The translations under genes were made by a program, and so were the position numbers. A DNA stretch of 64,000 nucleotides, from contig JAWHQI010000064.1 of assembly GCA_033032865.1 (NCBI GenBank), forward strand, positions 2,542,001 through 2,606,000. The letters run 5' to 3'. Positions 53,895 through 63,519 of the stretch are shown piece after piece. Each line of letters starts with the position of its first letter. The first letter of the stretch is position 1. The stretch is from Dactylorhiza incarnata (taxonomy: Eukaryota > Streptophyta > Magnoliopsida > Asparagales > Orchidaceae). The notes beneath the pieces are model-generated. The model made no database searches and had not been told where the DNA came from. It saw nothing but the letters and a program-made list of their open reading frames with translations.

Positions 53895-54404
53895 AGAGGT
53901 GCAAAAAAAGCCCCGCTGGCCCTGCAGGCTGGACTCAGGCCCCCTGAGCCCGGGCTTTTTACTGTCAGTCTCAGACCAGGTTGCACTCAAATCAGGCCCA
54001 GGCCAGGCCCGGGCATCCACGAAAAAAGGGGGCCTGATTGAGCCCTTTAGATCGGGCCCAATCAGGCCCCAAATGTTGGCATCCCAGTATTTCTGCTGGG
54101 CCGCCAGCATTGGCAGCCCAAGAGAAATATTGGGCGGCCAGCATCTGGGCAGCCAACATTTAATGATGTCCGCCCAACATTAATGCTGGCGACCAGCACT
54201 TAATGCTGGGCGGACATCATTAAATGTTGGCTGCCCAGCGGCCTTTAATGTCTGGGATGGGCAATAGGCCAGACCCTGCCCAAATATGGGGGCCTATTGA
54301 GCCCCTTAGGTCTGGGCTGGCCTGGGCCTGGCCCAGGCCTAATCGGGCTCAGAACCGGGCAGACCCGGGCCGGGCAATCGGACCTGGGCCAAATTTGCAT
54401 GCCT
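53895..54404. mobile_element. hAT-like element with GGCCCAGGCC interior
   Basis: 510 bp with a perfect 8-bp duplication ACTTACTA (53887-53894 and 54405-54412), the hAT size. Short ends AGAGGTGCAAA and AGGCATGCAAA (right end on minus). Interior made of repeated words GGGCCTGA, GGCCCAGG and CCAGCATT/AATGCTGG, so large parts pair with each other. No transposase. Confidence 0.8.
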
Positions 54405-54591
54405 ACTTACTACTAGAGGCCACAATGGCATCGCCATGTTCGGAAATAGGAAGACCCAAAACAAGAATCTCCCGACCAATGAACCCCCACTGCACTCAAC
54501 ACTTCTCCGTATACAGGTGTCTGTCCAATCAAGGAAAACTTCATACGTAGTCATGATTCAACATGACTTTCCAACATGGCTCGACACTTAA

Positions 54592-54660
54592 GGCTCCGTT
54601 TGGCACGGTGGTAGTGGTTCGTGAGCGCCTTACCTCACCTAAGGAACTTTAGCATCTCAG
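54592..54660. mobile_element. Left end of a GGCTCYGTTTGG-family MITE
   Basis: AGGCTCCGTTTGGCACGGTGG after TTA, then 'cttacctcacctaaggaactt' as in 39299-39513. The rest is not recognisable. Confidence 0.4.
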
Positions 54661-54735
54661 CTAGATTCCATAAATTAGAAATGATCAATACCATGAATAT
54701 TTTCAAGAGAAGCCGAACATCGCTCCATCCTCAAC

Positions 54736-55318
54736 TAGGGGTGCAACTCGATCTGATCGGTTCGGTTCCACCCAAAACCAAGAACCGATCACCCATATAG
54801 GTTCGGTTCCAAAATTTTGGAATCGAAACCAACCCACGGTTCTTAGTATAGAACAGTATGTTCGTATCTGAACAGTTCACTTCGGTTCGGTTCGGTTCCG
54901 GTTCGGTTCTCGGTTCTACCAAGGTCTCAAAATAATTAAAAAATTAAGTCTTCCAACTCATAATTCTTTGTCATACAACTACCATTGTCTCAAAATAATT
55001 GAATTATGACTCTCTATAACATTGAAGTCATACAACTACATGAATTCAAAAATATTTTTCTTTAGCCATTTAATTCTATTCTCAATCATTTTCACATATT
55101 AATCGATACGATTATAAACATTGTCTCAAAAAATATTGTTTAGCATTTATTTTCGGTTTTCGGGTCGGTTCTGGGTACCTGACACGTGAAACCGGGAATC
55201 GATCTGAATTATTGGTTCTGATATTATGGGAACCAGACCCGAATCGAACCGATTTAGAACCGATCTGAACTGTTCAGTGCAGTTTAATTCCTCGGTTAAT
55301 TTTGCACATCTCTACGCG
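54736..55318. mobile_element. hAT-like element with GGTTCGGTTC interior
   Basis: 583 bp. Ends TAGGGGTGCAA and, on minus, TAGAGATGTGCAAA with four extra bases outside. Flanks TCCTCAAC (54728-54735) and CCCTCAAC (55319-55326) match at 7 of 8. Interior has many GGTTCGGTT and GAACCGA words near the two ends, which can pair. No transposase. Confidence 0.7.
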
Positions 55319-55715
55319 CCCTCAACCAATGGCTCTCTGACTTTCCTAAACTATAATCATGATACATATTGGGTGGGCATCCTTGGCAAATGTTGTAATG
55401 TTTGAAATAATTAGAATAATTTTTATAATCAAATAATATTACTTAATAGTAAAATTTTCATAACTAGGTCAAGTAAAAGAATATAATAATTAATAATTAT
55501 TATCTTATGAAGCATCAGGCAAGCTGCAATGCATATGATAGAAGAAAACCCATTTTTTCAAGTAAAAGAATATAATAATTAATAATTATTATCTTATATA
55601 TGAAGCATCACGCAAGCTGCAATGCATATAATAATGAATGATTTATCATCTTTTTAAGTAAAAGAATATATATACCATATTAAAAAAGGAAAAGTCTATT
55701 TCGATGAAACATTTA
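55319..55715. repeat. AT-rich DNA with a ~75-bp direct repeat
   Basis: A block with core AAGTAAAAGAATATAATAAT and GCAAGCTGCAATGCATAT occurs at about 55466-55543 and 55559-55632, with a partial third start near 55656. No gene seen. Confidence 0.7.
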
Positions 55716-56911
55716 TGATGAGGAGGATTCATCACGGACTCTCATTTATGAAAAACTGGATGGCAGTTACTCCCATAAACCACTTCCCCCACTACTCTAG
55801 TGAGAGAGAGTGGGAGATCAAAGCCGGAACCGCCATTCCCGCCGCCAACCGTCATTCCCGCCACCAACCGCTCGTACAAGGCTGCGTTCGATCGCCGCAT
55901 CCGAACACTACACCACCGCGCAAAGCAGGACCGCGCGTGGTAGCGCCCGCGGCAAGCGCGGCGCTACCGCCCGGCGCTACCGCGCGGTAGCGCGCGCGGT
56001 AGCGCCGCGCCCCACTTGGGGTGCGGCCGAGCCGCACCCCCTTTGGGGTGCGGCCGAGCCGCACCCCATATGGGATGCGGCCGAGCCGCACCCCATATGG
56101 GATGCGGCCGAGCCGCACCCCATGAGGGGTGCGGCCAAGCCGCACCCCCCTTTTGGGGTGCGGCCGAGAGGAATCGCCGCCCCACCCTCGGGCGCGGCCG
56201 CACCGCGCCCTCCTTCAGGGGCGGTCGAACCGCTCTCCCCCGTAGCAAGATTGGGGTGAGTCCCCCCTCTTCCGGTTCGCCGCCCGCTTTTCGGGCTCCG
56301 AGCTCCGTTCAGAGTAATTCCCCGTTCGTTACGTGCTCAGAACGCTTCTGAGCGCGCTTATCTCACTTTTTATCTCTTCTGACTTCTCACATTTCCGACT
56401 CGCTCACTTTTTCGACTCGACTCGCTCACTTTTTGTCTTTTCAGTTTCTCACTTTTCAGGAACAGCTTGTCGCCTTTACTCGAAGTGCAGGATGGTCATT
56501 TATGAAAAATGGTGATTCGTGGGCTCTGAACCGGAAAATATGATTCGTCCTCCCAGATGGTTATGGTGGTTACAACGGCAAAATTACCGGGCTACCCCCG
56601 GTCAAAGCTATAAAAGGACCCCCTAGGCTTCATTTGAGAGGATCCGGCCTGAATGCTCAGAGAGAGCTCCTTGAAGATTTCCACGGATTTCTTCTTCGGC
56701 GCTTGAAGATCTCCTTCGCGGACTTGAAGTTTTCCGTCTTCACGAAAGCGGACAAGGCTTTCTCACTTTCGTCTCCACGAAAGCGGACAAGGCTTTCTCA
56801 ATTTCGTCTCCATGAAAGCGGACAAGGCTTTCTCACTTTCGTCTCCACGAAAGCGGACAAGGCTTTCTCACTTTCGTCTCCACGAAAGCGGACAAGGCAT
56901 TCTCACTTTCG
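55716..56911 (+). mobile_element. 5' LTR, missing its last ~340 bp
   Basis: Matches 61830 to about 63183 of the 3' LTR but stops after five 35-bp repeat units (56742-56911), where the 3' LTR has thirteen and then ~335 more bases. TATAAAAG at 56609-56616 is the likely promoter. Loss of the LTR end also removes the PBS, so this copy cannot prime reverse transcription normally. Confidence 0.8.
56742..56911. repeat. 35-bp repeats in the 5' LTR, 5 units
   Basis: Unit around ACGAAAGCGGACAAGGCTTT. One unit at 56812 has ATGAAAGCGG, which opens the ORF 56812-58245. Confidence 0.9.
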
Positions 56912-58245
56912 TCCAGTACGACGTTCAGTTCGTTTTGGCATACCCAGTCCCGTCATGGCTAAAGCTCGCGCACATCAAGGAGTTCCACGGAGCAGAAGAC
57001 CCGTACGTGCACGTTAATCACTTCTTGATGACGGTGCGGACGTTCGGACTTCCCGACCAAATCAGCTGCAAAATCTTCACCAGGACACTACGCGGGAGCG
57101 CCCTCCGCTGGTATCAATCCCTGCCGAACGAAGCGATTCACAACTTCACCGAGTTGTCCCAGCTGTTCGTTGAATGGCACGAAGCGCGCACGCCAAGGGT
57201 CCAGGAAGAAGAGCAAGAAAAGCCCGACACGGATGAACCGCCCCGCCTAAGGGAGGCGGAATGGAGCACGCAGCAACAGAAGATCCGCACAAATTTTCAC
57301 CAGGAGCGTCCCTGTGCATGGATGGACTTCGCCTTAGACGCGAGCATATGCAGTCCACCATGTGAGCTAAGGAGAGCGTTGGTAACTCACCGCATCTCCT
57401 TCAACATCATATTCCTGGCTGCCGTAGTACGACTCAAACTCTTAAGCGGGAACCTCAAACTCAGGGCCAGCGACGCGGAGCTCCCAGACGGAACTATGGT
57501 ACCCACCATAGGAGTCGTCACCCTCCCTGTCCAAGTAAGGATACACGCGGAACCAGTCCAGTACGACGTTCAGTTCGTCGTCGCCGAGGCAGACTCCCCC
57601 TACGACGCAATATTTGGGAGCCTCTTACTGGACGCCCTGGATCACGACGTTTCCATGTCCGGGCGCATGACCAACAAAGGGAGTATCCTCAGGAACGCGA
57701 TTCATGGTTTCAACACACCCTCCTCCAAGCTCCCTTGGATCAACAACGACCTATCGCCGAAACCAAAGTCTGAGAAGCAAGGCGCGCGGAAGGATCACGC
57801 AACTCCCACGTTGGCTGAAAAAGCCAAATTTCAGGCATCAGCGAATCCGCCGCAATTTGATACATGCCGCAAGAGAAAGGGGCAGCAGCAGCAGTTCGAG
57901 AAGGCTGAACTGCTCACTCAGAACCGAGCAGACCGCTCCCAAGGGCTAGCAAATCAAAGCTCCCAGAACTTCACCCCGCTAAATACCCCCTGCGAGCACA
58001 TATTGTCTGTAATCAGCAATATCAAGATTATCAACTGGCCCAAACGGCTCTCCCTGCACAGGGGAGATCAAGCCCAATTCTGCCACTTCCACAAAGGCAG
58101 AGGGCACCGAACGGAGCACTGCGCAAGACTGAAAGAAGAAATTGAACGCCTCGTCCAGTTAGGGCACCTGGAAGCTTTTCGTGAAGAGGCACAAAGGGAC
58201 GCCACCAAAGATCAGTCGCCGGGTCACCGTCGCCCACCATGCTGA
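56812..58245 (+). CDS. Rearranged gag-protease ORF (~477 aa)
   Basis: Open frame starting in the LTR repeat. After an LTR-derived start it gives a Gag core (EFHGAEDPYVHVNHF, ALRWYQSLPNEAI, about residues 45-125). Next comes a protease-like part (IGVVTLPVQVRI, PYDAIFGSLLLDAL, about 170-290), and only then the zinc finger CHFHKGRGHRTEHC near residue 425. In related elements the zinc finger comes before the protease. The catalytic DxG of the protease is absent: the expected site reads HRISFNII. A 23-bp stretch (56911-56933) is repeated at 57556-57578, so the LTR-gag junction uses a copy of protease-coding sequence. Chosen start is the only ATG near the front. May be expressed from the LTR, function doubtful. 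Confidence 0.65.
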   Translation: MKADKAFSLSSPRKRTRLSHFRLHESGQGILTFVQYDVQFVLAYPVPSWLKLAHIKEFHGAEDPYVHVNHFLMTVRTFGLPDQISCKIFTRTLRGSALRWYQSLPNEAIHNFTELSQLFVEWHEARTPRVQEEEQEKPDTDEPPRLREAEWSTQQQKIRTNFHQERPCAWMDFALDASICSPPCELRRALVTHRISFNIIFLAAVVRLKLLSGNLKLRASDAELPDGTMVPTIGVVTLPVQVRIHAEPVQYDVQFVVAEADSPYDAIFGSLLLDALDHDVSMSGRMTNKGSILRNAIHGFNTPSSKLPWINNDLSPKPKSEKQGARKDHATPTLAEKAKFQASANPPQFDTCRKRKGQQQQFEKAELLTQNRADRSQGLANQSSQNFTPLNTPCEHILSVISNIKIINWPKRLSLHRGDQAQFCHFHKGRGHRTEHCARLKEEIERLVQLGHLEAFREEAQRDATKDQSPGHRRPPC

Positions 58246-58420
58246 ATGACCTAAAAAGCTCAATCAAGTGCAGCACAACGGGAGCTCGACGTTACCTCCT
58301 CTCTCGTAAAATATGTATCAAAAACTTACTGGCTCAAAAGCCGCAAGATTGCACTTGCGCATGTATCAATATTTTCTAGTTATATTCTATCTGTTCTAAA
58401 CTGTTCTACTACAGGAATCA

Positions 58421-58988
58421 CTTCGGGGCCCTGCCCCGGGGACTTTGCACCGCCGTCGATTGAAGGTTCGCCCTTCTCCTCCGTCGTCGAGTCCCGGTGT
58501 CGTAGGGGCCTGCCCCCCTTACGTTCACCCCCGGTTTGAATACACCAGCTATTCACCGGCCACTTCGGGGCCCTGCCCCGGGGACTTTGCACCGCTGTCG
58601 ATTGAAGGTTCGCCCTTCTCCTCCGCCGTCGAGTCCCGGTGTCGTAGGGGCCTGCCCCCCTTACGTTCACCCCCGGTTTGAATACACCAGCTATTCACCG
58701 GCCACTTCGGGGCCCTGCCCCGGGGACTTTGCACCGCCGTCGATTGAAGGTTCGTCATTCTCCTCCGCCGTCGAGTCCCGGTGTCGTAGGGGCCTGCCCC
58801 ACTTACGTTCACCCCCGGTTTGAATACACTAGCTATTCACCGGCCACTTCGGGGCCCTGTCCCGGGGACTTTGCACCGCCGTCGATTGAAGGTTCGCCCT
58901 TCTCCTCCGCCGTCGAGTCCCGGTGACGTAGGGGCCTGCCCCCCTTACGTTCACCCTCGGTTTGAATACACCTGCTATTCACCGGCCA
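58421..58988. repeat. 142-bp tandem array, 4 units
   Basis: Units start CTTCGGGGCCCTGCCCCGGG at 58421, 58563, 58705 and 58847. Located after the gag ORF, as the arrays in the other two Tat-type elements. Confidence 0.95.
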
Positions 58989-59140
58989 AGCCGCAAGCAC
59001 AGACTTGCGCAAACTAATTTTTTATGTAAAAGCCGCGAGCACAGACTCGTGCAAACTAATTGTATATATAAACCGCGAGCGCAAACTCGTGCAAACTAGT
59101 ATAAAAGCCCCGGGCTCAGACCCGTGCAAACTCATCTGTA
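58989..59140. repeat. ~40-bp tandem repeat, 4 degenerate units
   Basis: Units around CCGCGAGCACAGACTCGTGC followed by AAACTAAT; the last is CCCCGGGCTCAGACCCGTGC. Confidence 0.8.
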
Positions 59141-59300
59141 ATTTTGAAAACAATCAAACTGTGCAGGTGCTAACAACCAGATTGACAAGATCATGCAGGA
59201 AAATAAGTACAACACGTGCAATAAAGGAGATACCACCACATCCGACAAACACACAAACAAACAACAAAGCTGAAAGCGAGAAAATGAAAGATAAACAACA

Positions 59301-61704
59301 TCAGTCCTCGGCCACGTCCGAGTAGTCATCCCCAGAAAGATCTCCGGCTTCGAGGCCAGCGGTGTCGCACCAGAACTTCCTCCCCATCATACGGAGAGTC
59401 TTCTGAATGCCTCTCTGAAAAGATACTTCGCACTCGTCCGCTATCGGGGGCTCTACCTCCTTCATCATCACCTCAGCGCGAATCTCTTCCACCATCTGGA
59501 AACGCTCTTCCGCAAAAGTGAGGGAATTCTTGTACTCGTCTACTCCAGTCGCCTTGGCCTCCTCAAGACTCTGCTCGATCGACGACAGCCGGTCCACCTC
59601 GCTCCGTAGGAAGCCCAACTCCCCCTCTAGGCGAAACATCTCCCCCTGCGCGTCCGATAGTTTACGAAGGGCATCCTGGGCGAGCGCCTTATCACCGCCG
59701 TACTCCGCTCGCAGCTTCTCGACCTCACCCTCCAACAGCTTGATATGAGCTGCGACACGGTCCCTCTTCCTATGCAAAACGGACCTGTCACACCTCGCCA
59801 CGCGTAACTCCTCCTGAAGAGCAAAGTAGTTGTCCTTAAGGCTCACATAATGATCGTTCCATGTGAGCGCAACGCTAGTCAAATCCTCTGCCTACAAGCA
59901 AAAGTCGAACGGTTAGCAAGCGTAAATAAGAACGGAGAGTAAACGCTGAGATCAAGAAAGAAGAACTTCACTTACCGCACAAGCCATCGCTTGAAGTGAG
60001 GAAGAAACTCGCTTCGCCGGCATGAGAGGAGGTGGTGGCGGCAAATCCTCCGGCGGGACCCGGTCGGCAATAGGAGACGCCAAAATCTCCACCTCCGGAT
60101 CGGATGAAATCGGCTCACTCCTAGGACGGCTCGGGCCGGCCTCGCAATCTTGACTCATAGGCGCCAGTGGAACAGGGCGCGGACCGGAAGGGCCGTTCTT
60201 GAAAACAATCTTCCTCTTTTTCCCACGATCTAAGGGAACAGCAGCCTCCCGCTCGGGATCCCAGGAAAGCCCCACCGAGTGCAGTCGACGTTCATCCACG
60301 CAACCATAAATGGAAAGCAAGGCCTTCGACTGCCCCTCTCGGCCAGGAAAACCAGAGATAGGAAGGAACTCATCTTCCCGACCAGTCTGCCGGCGACAAC
60401 GCCCAGGAAGCGATCTCCATAACTCCGGTAGCTCCCATCGATTCCGGACATACCCATAAAGAGTATTCCCATGTCGGTAATCAGCCTTCGCTCCAAAGTG
60501 AAATCAGCTTTTGTTGCTCCGAACTTCGATACGACCGCCCGGGTCAGTAGAAACCTCGCACCAATCTTTGAAAATCTCAAGCGAAAAGCGCTTGCTATGC
60601 TCCCGAAAGAATACCATCATCCTCATAATGTTTGTCATCCCCGCCGGTGTGAACTGGGTAATCGGAACACCGCATAACCGGAATATCTCAACGACCTCCT
60701 CGGGCGGAGGAATGCGAAACCCGGACTTCAAGCAGCTCTCCGAAAGGGCCATGAAACCGGTCGGTGGATTTTGGGCGCACTCTTCCGCCCCTGGGATCCT
60801 CACCTCAACATCAGGGGGCAACCCGAACCGCTTCCGCCATATGTCAATTCGCGCGCCGTCAAGAGTAGAGCGCATGCGCATCGGTCTCGACTGACCACTT
60901 CGTTTTGAAGTCTGCAAAGGGAAATTCGCGCGCGTCAGCGCTTATATCCAACAAAATAAATGCATGTGAATAAAGATCCCAAAAGACGCACGTCAAATAA
61001 ATTCAACCCGCCAGCGCGCAATTATGCCAACCAACCGCATGAAAGCAACGATTCATGCGCGCAACGCAATTCGCGCACGACAAACCGCACGAGCGGCGAG
61101 ACGCGCACACCCGGCACCCCGCGTGCTCGGTTAATCGCCGCACGCGGGGGACACGCGCGGCAAACAGCCGCGCGGAAGCACGCGGAAAAGCACCACGCAC
61201 GCACGCGCGGGGGGACGCGCGCGACCAACCGCCGCGCACATGCGCGGCAAACCGCCGCGCGCACGCCCAGCCAACCGCCGCGCGCGCGGCCAGCCACCAC
61301 ACGCGCGCGTGGGGGCGCAAGCGCGGCCGACCGCCACGCGCGTGGGAGCTCATGCGCGCCCCCCGCCGACCGGCGACGCGTACGGGCCGCGAAGGCCGCC
61401 GACGCCCCGATCCCGCGGCCGGCAACGCAGCGAGCGCGGGCCACGAAGGGCGCCGGTGGACCGCTCCCGCGGCCGGCCGCACCCGCGCACGGGTTGCGCG
61501 CGCCCGCCGGACGCCGGCGGCTCGATCCCGCGTCCGGCAGCACCCACGCGCGGGCTCGCTCCCACGGACGGCGCCGCCCACGCGCGGGAGCGCACCCTCC
61601 CGACGCTTCGCCCCTCGGTCGAAACCACCCTCGCGGGCGCGCTCCGCCACCTCCCCCTTCTTCACGAGAGAAACGAAAACAATGGGAAAACTTACCTCAA
61701 CCAT
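59301..61704 (-). pseudogene. Antisense three-exon gene (PF04195-like, coiled coil), one nonsense codon
   Basis: Opposite to the gag ORF. Exon 1 61704-61696 (ATGGTTGAG, donor GAG|GTAAGT), intron 61695-60912, exon 2 60911-59976, intron 59975-59892 (GCG|GTAAGT...TTGTAG), exon 3 59891-59301. All joins are phase 0. One in-frame TGA at 60504-60506 (one change from CGA) breaks exon 2. Without it the product would be about 511 residues. Exon 2 shows FRLCGVPITQFTPAGMTNIM, the same pattern as gene B of the Tat element, then a Pro-rich part (PPEDLPPPPPLMPAKR). Exon 3 is a coiled coil (GEVEKLRAEYGGDK...) with an acidic end (SGDDYSDVAED). Role unknown; clearly the same family as 19352-21079. Confidence 0.7.
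60960..61695. repeat. GC-rich low-complexity stretch inside the first intron
   Basis: Dense CGCGCG, CCGCCGCGCGC and GGCCGGC words over ~650 bp. Several long frames on both strands result from the near absence of A/T-rich stop codons. I see no homology in them. Confidence 0.7.
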
Positions 61705-61796
61705 GGTTCAATGCGTCGCACGCCGACAATGACAATGACCGGAGTCAATGCAGGAGATGAAACCTTCGTACTCCTTCGCACGGTGGTCGGACTCCG

Positions 61797-61829
61797 AAGG
61801 TTTGTGGGGGGGGGGGGGGGGGGGGGTTA
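61797..61829 (+). promoter_or_regulatory. G-rich polypurine tract (G21) before the 3' LTR
   Basis: GGTTTGT then 21 G (61806-61826) and TTA directly against the LTR start TGATGAGG. The position is that of the plus-strand primer. Confidence 0.65.
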
Positions 61830-63519
61830 TGATGAGGATTCATCACAGGCTCTCATTTATGAAGAACCGGATGGCGGTTACTCCCATAAACCACTCCCCC
61901 CCCCCCCACTACTCTAGTTGGAGATCAAAGCCGGAACCGCCATTCCCGCCACCAACCGCCATTCCCGCCACCAACCGCCATTCCCGCCACCAACCGCCCG
62001 TACAAGACCGCGTGCGATCGCCGCATCCGAACACTACACCACCGCGCAAAGCAGGACCGTGCGCGGTAGCGCCCGCGGCAAGCGCGGCGCTACCGCGCGG
62101 TAGCGCCGAGCCCCACTTGGAGTGCGACCAAGCCGCACCCCCCTTTGGGGTGCGGCCGAGAGGAATCGCCCCCCTCCCTCCGTCGCGGCCGCACCGCGCC
62201 TCCTTCAGGGGCGGTCGAACCGCTCTCCCCCGTAGCAAGATTGGGGTGAGTCCCCCCTCTTTCGGTTCGCCGCCCGCTTTTCGGGCTCCGTGCTCCGTTC
62301 AGAGTAATTCCCCGTTCGTTACGTGCTCAGAACGCTTCTGAGCGCGCTTATCTCACTTTTTATCTCTTCTGACTTCTCACATTTCCGACTCGCTCACTTT
62401 TCCGACTCGGCTCGCTCACTTTTTGTCTTTCAGTTTCTCACTTTTCAGGAACAGTTTGTCGCCTTTCCTCGAAGGGCAGAATGGTCATTTACGAAAAATG
62501 GTGATCCGTGGGCTCTGAACCGGAAAATATGATTCGTCCTCCCAGATGGTTATGGCGGTTACAACGGCAAAATTACCGGGTTACCCCCGACCAAAGCTAT
62601 AAAAGGACCCCCTAGGCTTCATTTGAGAGGATCCGGCCTGAATGCTCAGAGAGAGCTCCTTGAAGATTTCCACGGATTTCTCCTTCGGCGCTTGAAGATC
62701 TCCTTCGCGGACTTGAGGTTTTCCGTCTTCACGAAAGCGGACAAGGCTTTCTCACTTTCGTCTCCACGAAAGCGGACAAGACTTTCTCACTTTCGTCTCC
62801 ACGAAAGCGGACAAGGCTTTCTCACTTTCGTCTCCACGAAAGCGGACAAGGCTTTCTCACTTTCGTCTCCACGAAAGCGGACAAGGCTTTCTCACTTTCG
62901 TCTCCACGAAAGCGGACAAGGCTTTCTCCCTTTCGTCTCCACGAAAGCGGACAAGGCTTTCTCACTTTCGTCTCCACGAAAGCGGACAAGGCTTTCTCCC
63001 TTTCGTCTCCACGAAAGCGGACAAAGCCTTCTCTCACTTTCGTCTCCACGAAAGCGGACAAGGCTTTCTCACTTTCGTCTCCATGAAAGCGGACAAGGCT
63101 TTCTCACTTTCGTCTCCACGAAAGCGGACAAGGCTTTCTCACTTTCGTCTCCACGAAAGCGGACAAGGCATTCTCACTTTCGTTCTCTACCGTTCTCAGA
63201 AGGAAAAGACTTAGTTTTTTTCCGAGAGGTGGCCTGTCGCCCTCGGAACGCTCTCTCTCTCTCTCTCTGATATTGTAACGAGCAGCGGCCTGTCGCGCTC
63301 GACTTCTAAATCTCTAATTGTAACCCCCCAGAAGATAGTGGAAGATTGGTCGGCACAGCTCCGACCACGTGATTTTTTACCCTTTCCGGGTTTTTCCACG
63401 CTAAAAAGTCCAGGTGTAACCAACGAATTTCTCTGTGACTGTTTGCGCGCTTAGTTCGCTCCCGAGCTAAGGTGGTTCAAGTAAACCGGTCTACCAAGAG
63501 CCCTAAGCGACCCACAACA
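61830..63519 (+). mobile_element. Complete 3' LTR of the Tat-like non-autonomous element
   Basis: 1690 bp, TGATGAGG...CACAACA. TATAAAAG at 62598-62605. Thirteen 35-bp repeat units at 62731-63185 versus five in the 5' LTR. A C12 run at 61896-61907 near its start. The last ~290 bases are related to the reverse complement of 37402-37690. Confidence 0.85.
62731..63185. repeat. 35-bp repeats in the 3' LTR, 13 units
   Basis: Same unit as in the 5' LTR; one unit is 37-38 bp, one has ATGAAAGCGG. Confidence 0.95.

Larger units (their letters stand above)
55716..63519 (+). mobile_element. Tat-like non-autonomous gypsy element with antisense gene (7.8 kb)
   Basis: Left border TGATGAGGAGGATTCATCAC, right border GACCCACAACA. 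Flanks ATTTA and ATTCA match at 4 of 5. Contents in plus order: truncated 5' LTR, gag-protease ORF fused to it, 142-bp repeats, shorter repeats, antisense three-exon gene, G-rich PPT, complete 3' LTR. No RT, RNase H or integrase. Gene layout is the same as in the Tat element at 16626-29312. Confidence 0.8.

Noticed and set aside
60960..61917. Arg/Ala-rich ORFs of 225-266 codons near 61000-61900
   Set aside because: GC-rich low complexity in several frames at once; lies in the inferred intron of the antisense gene.
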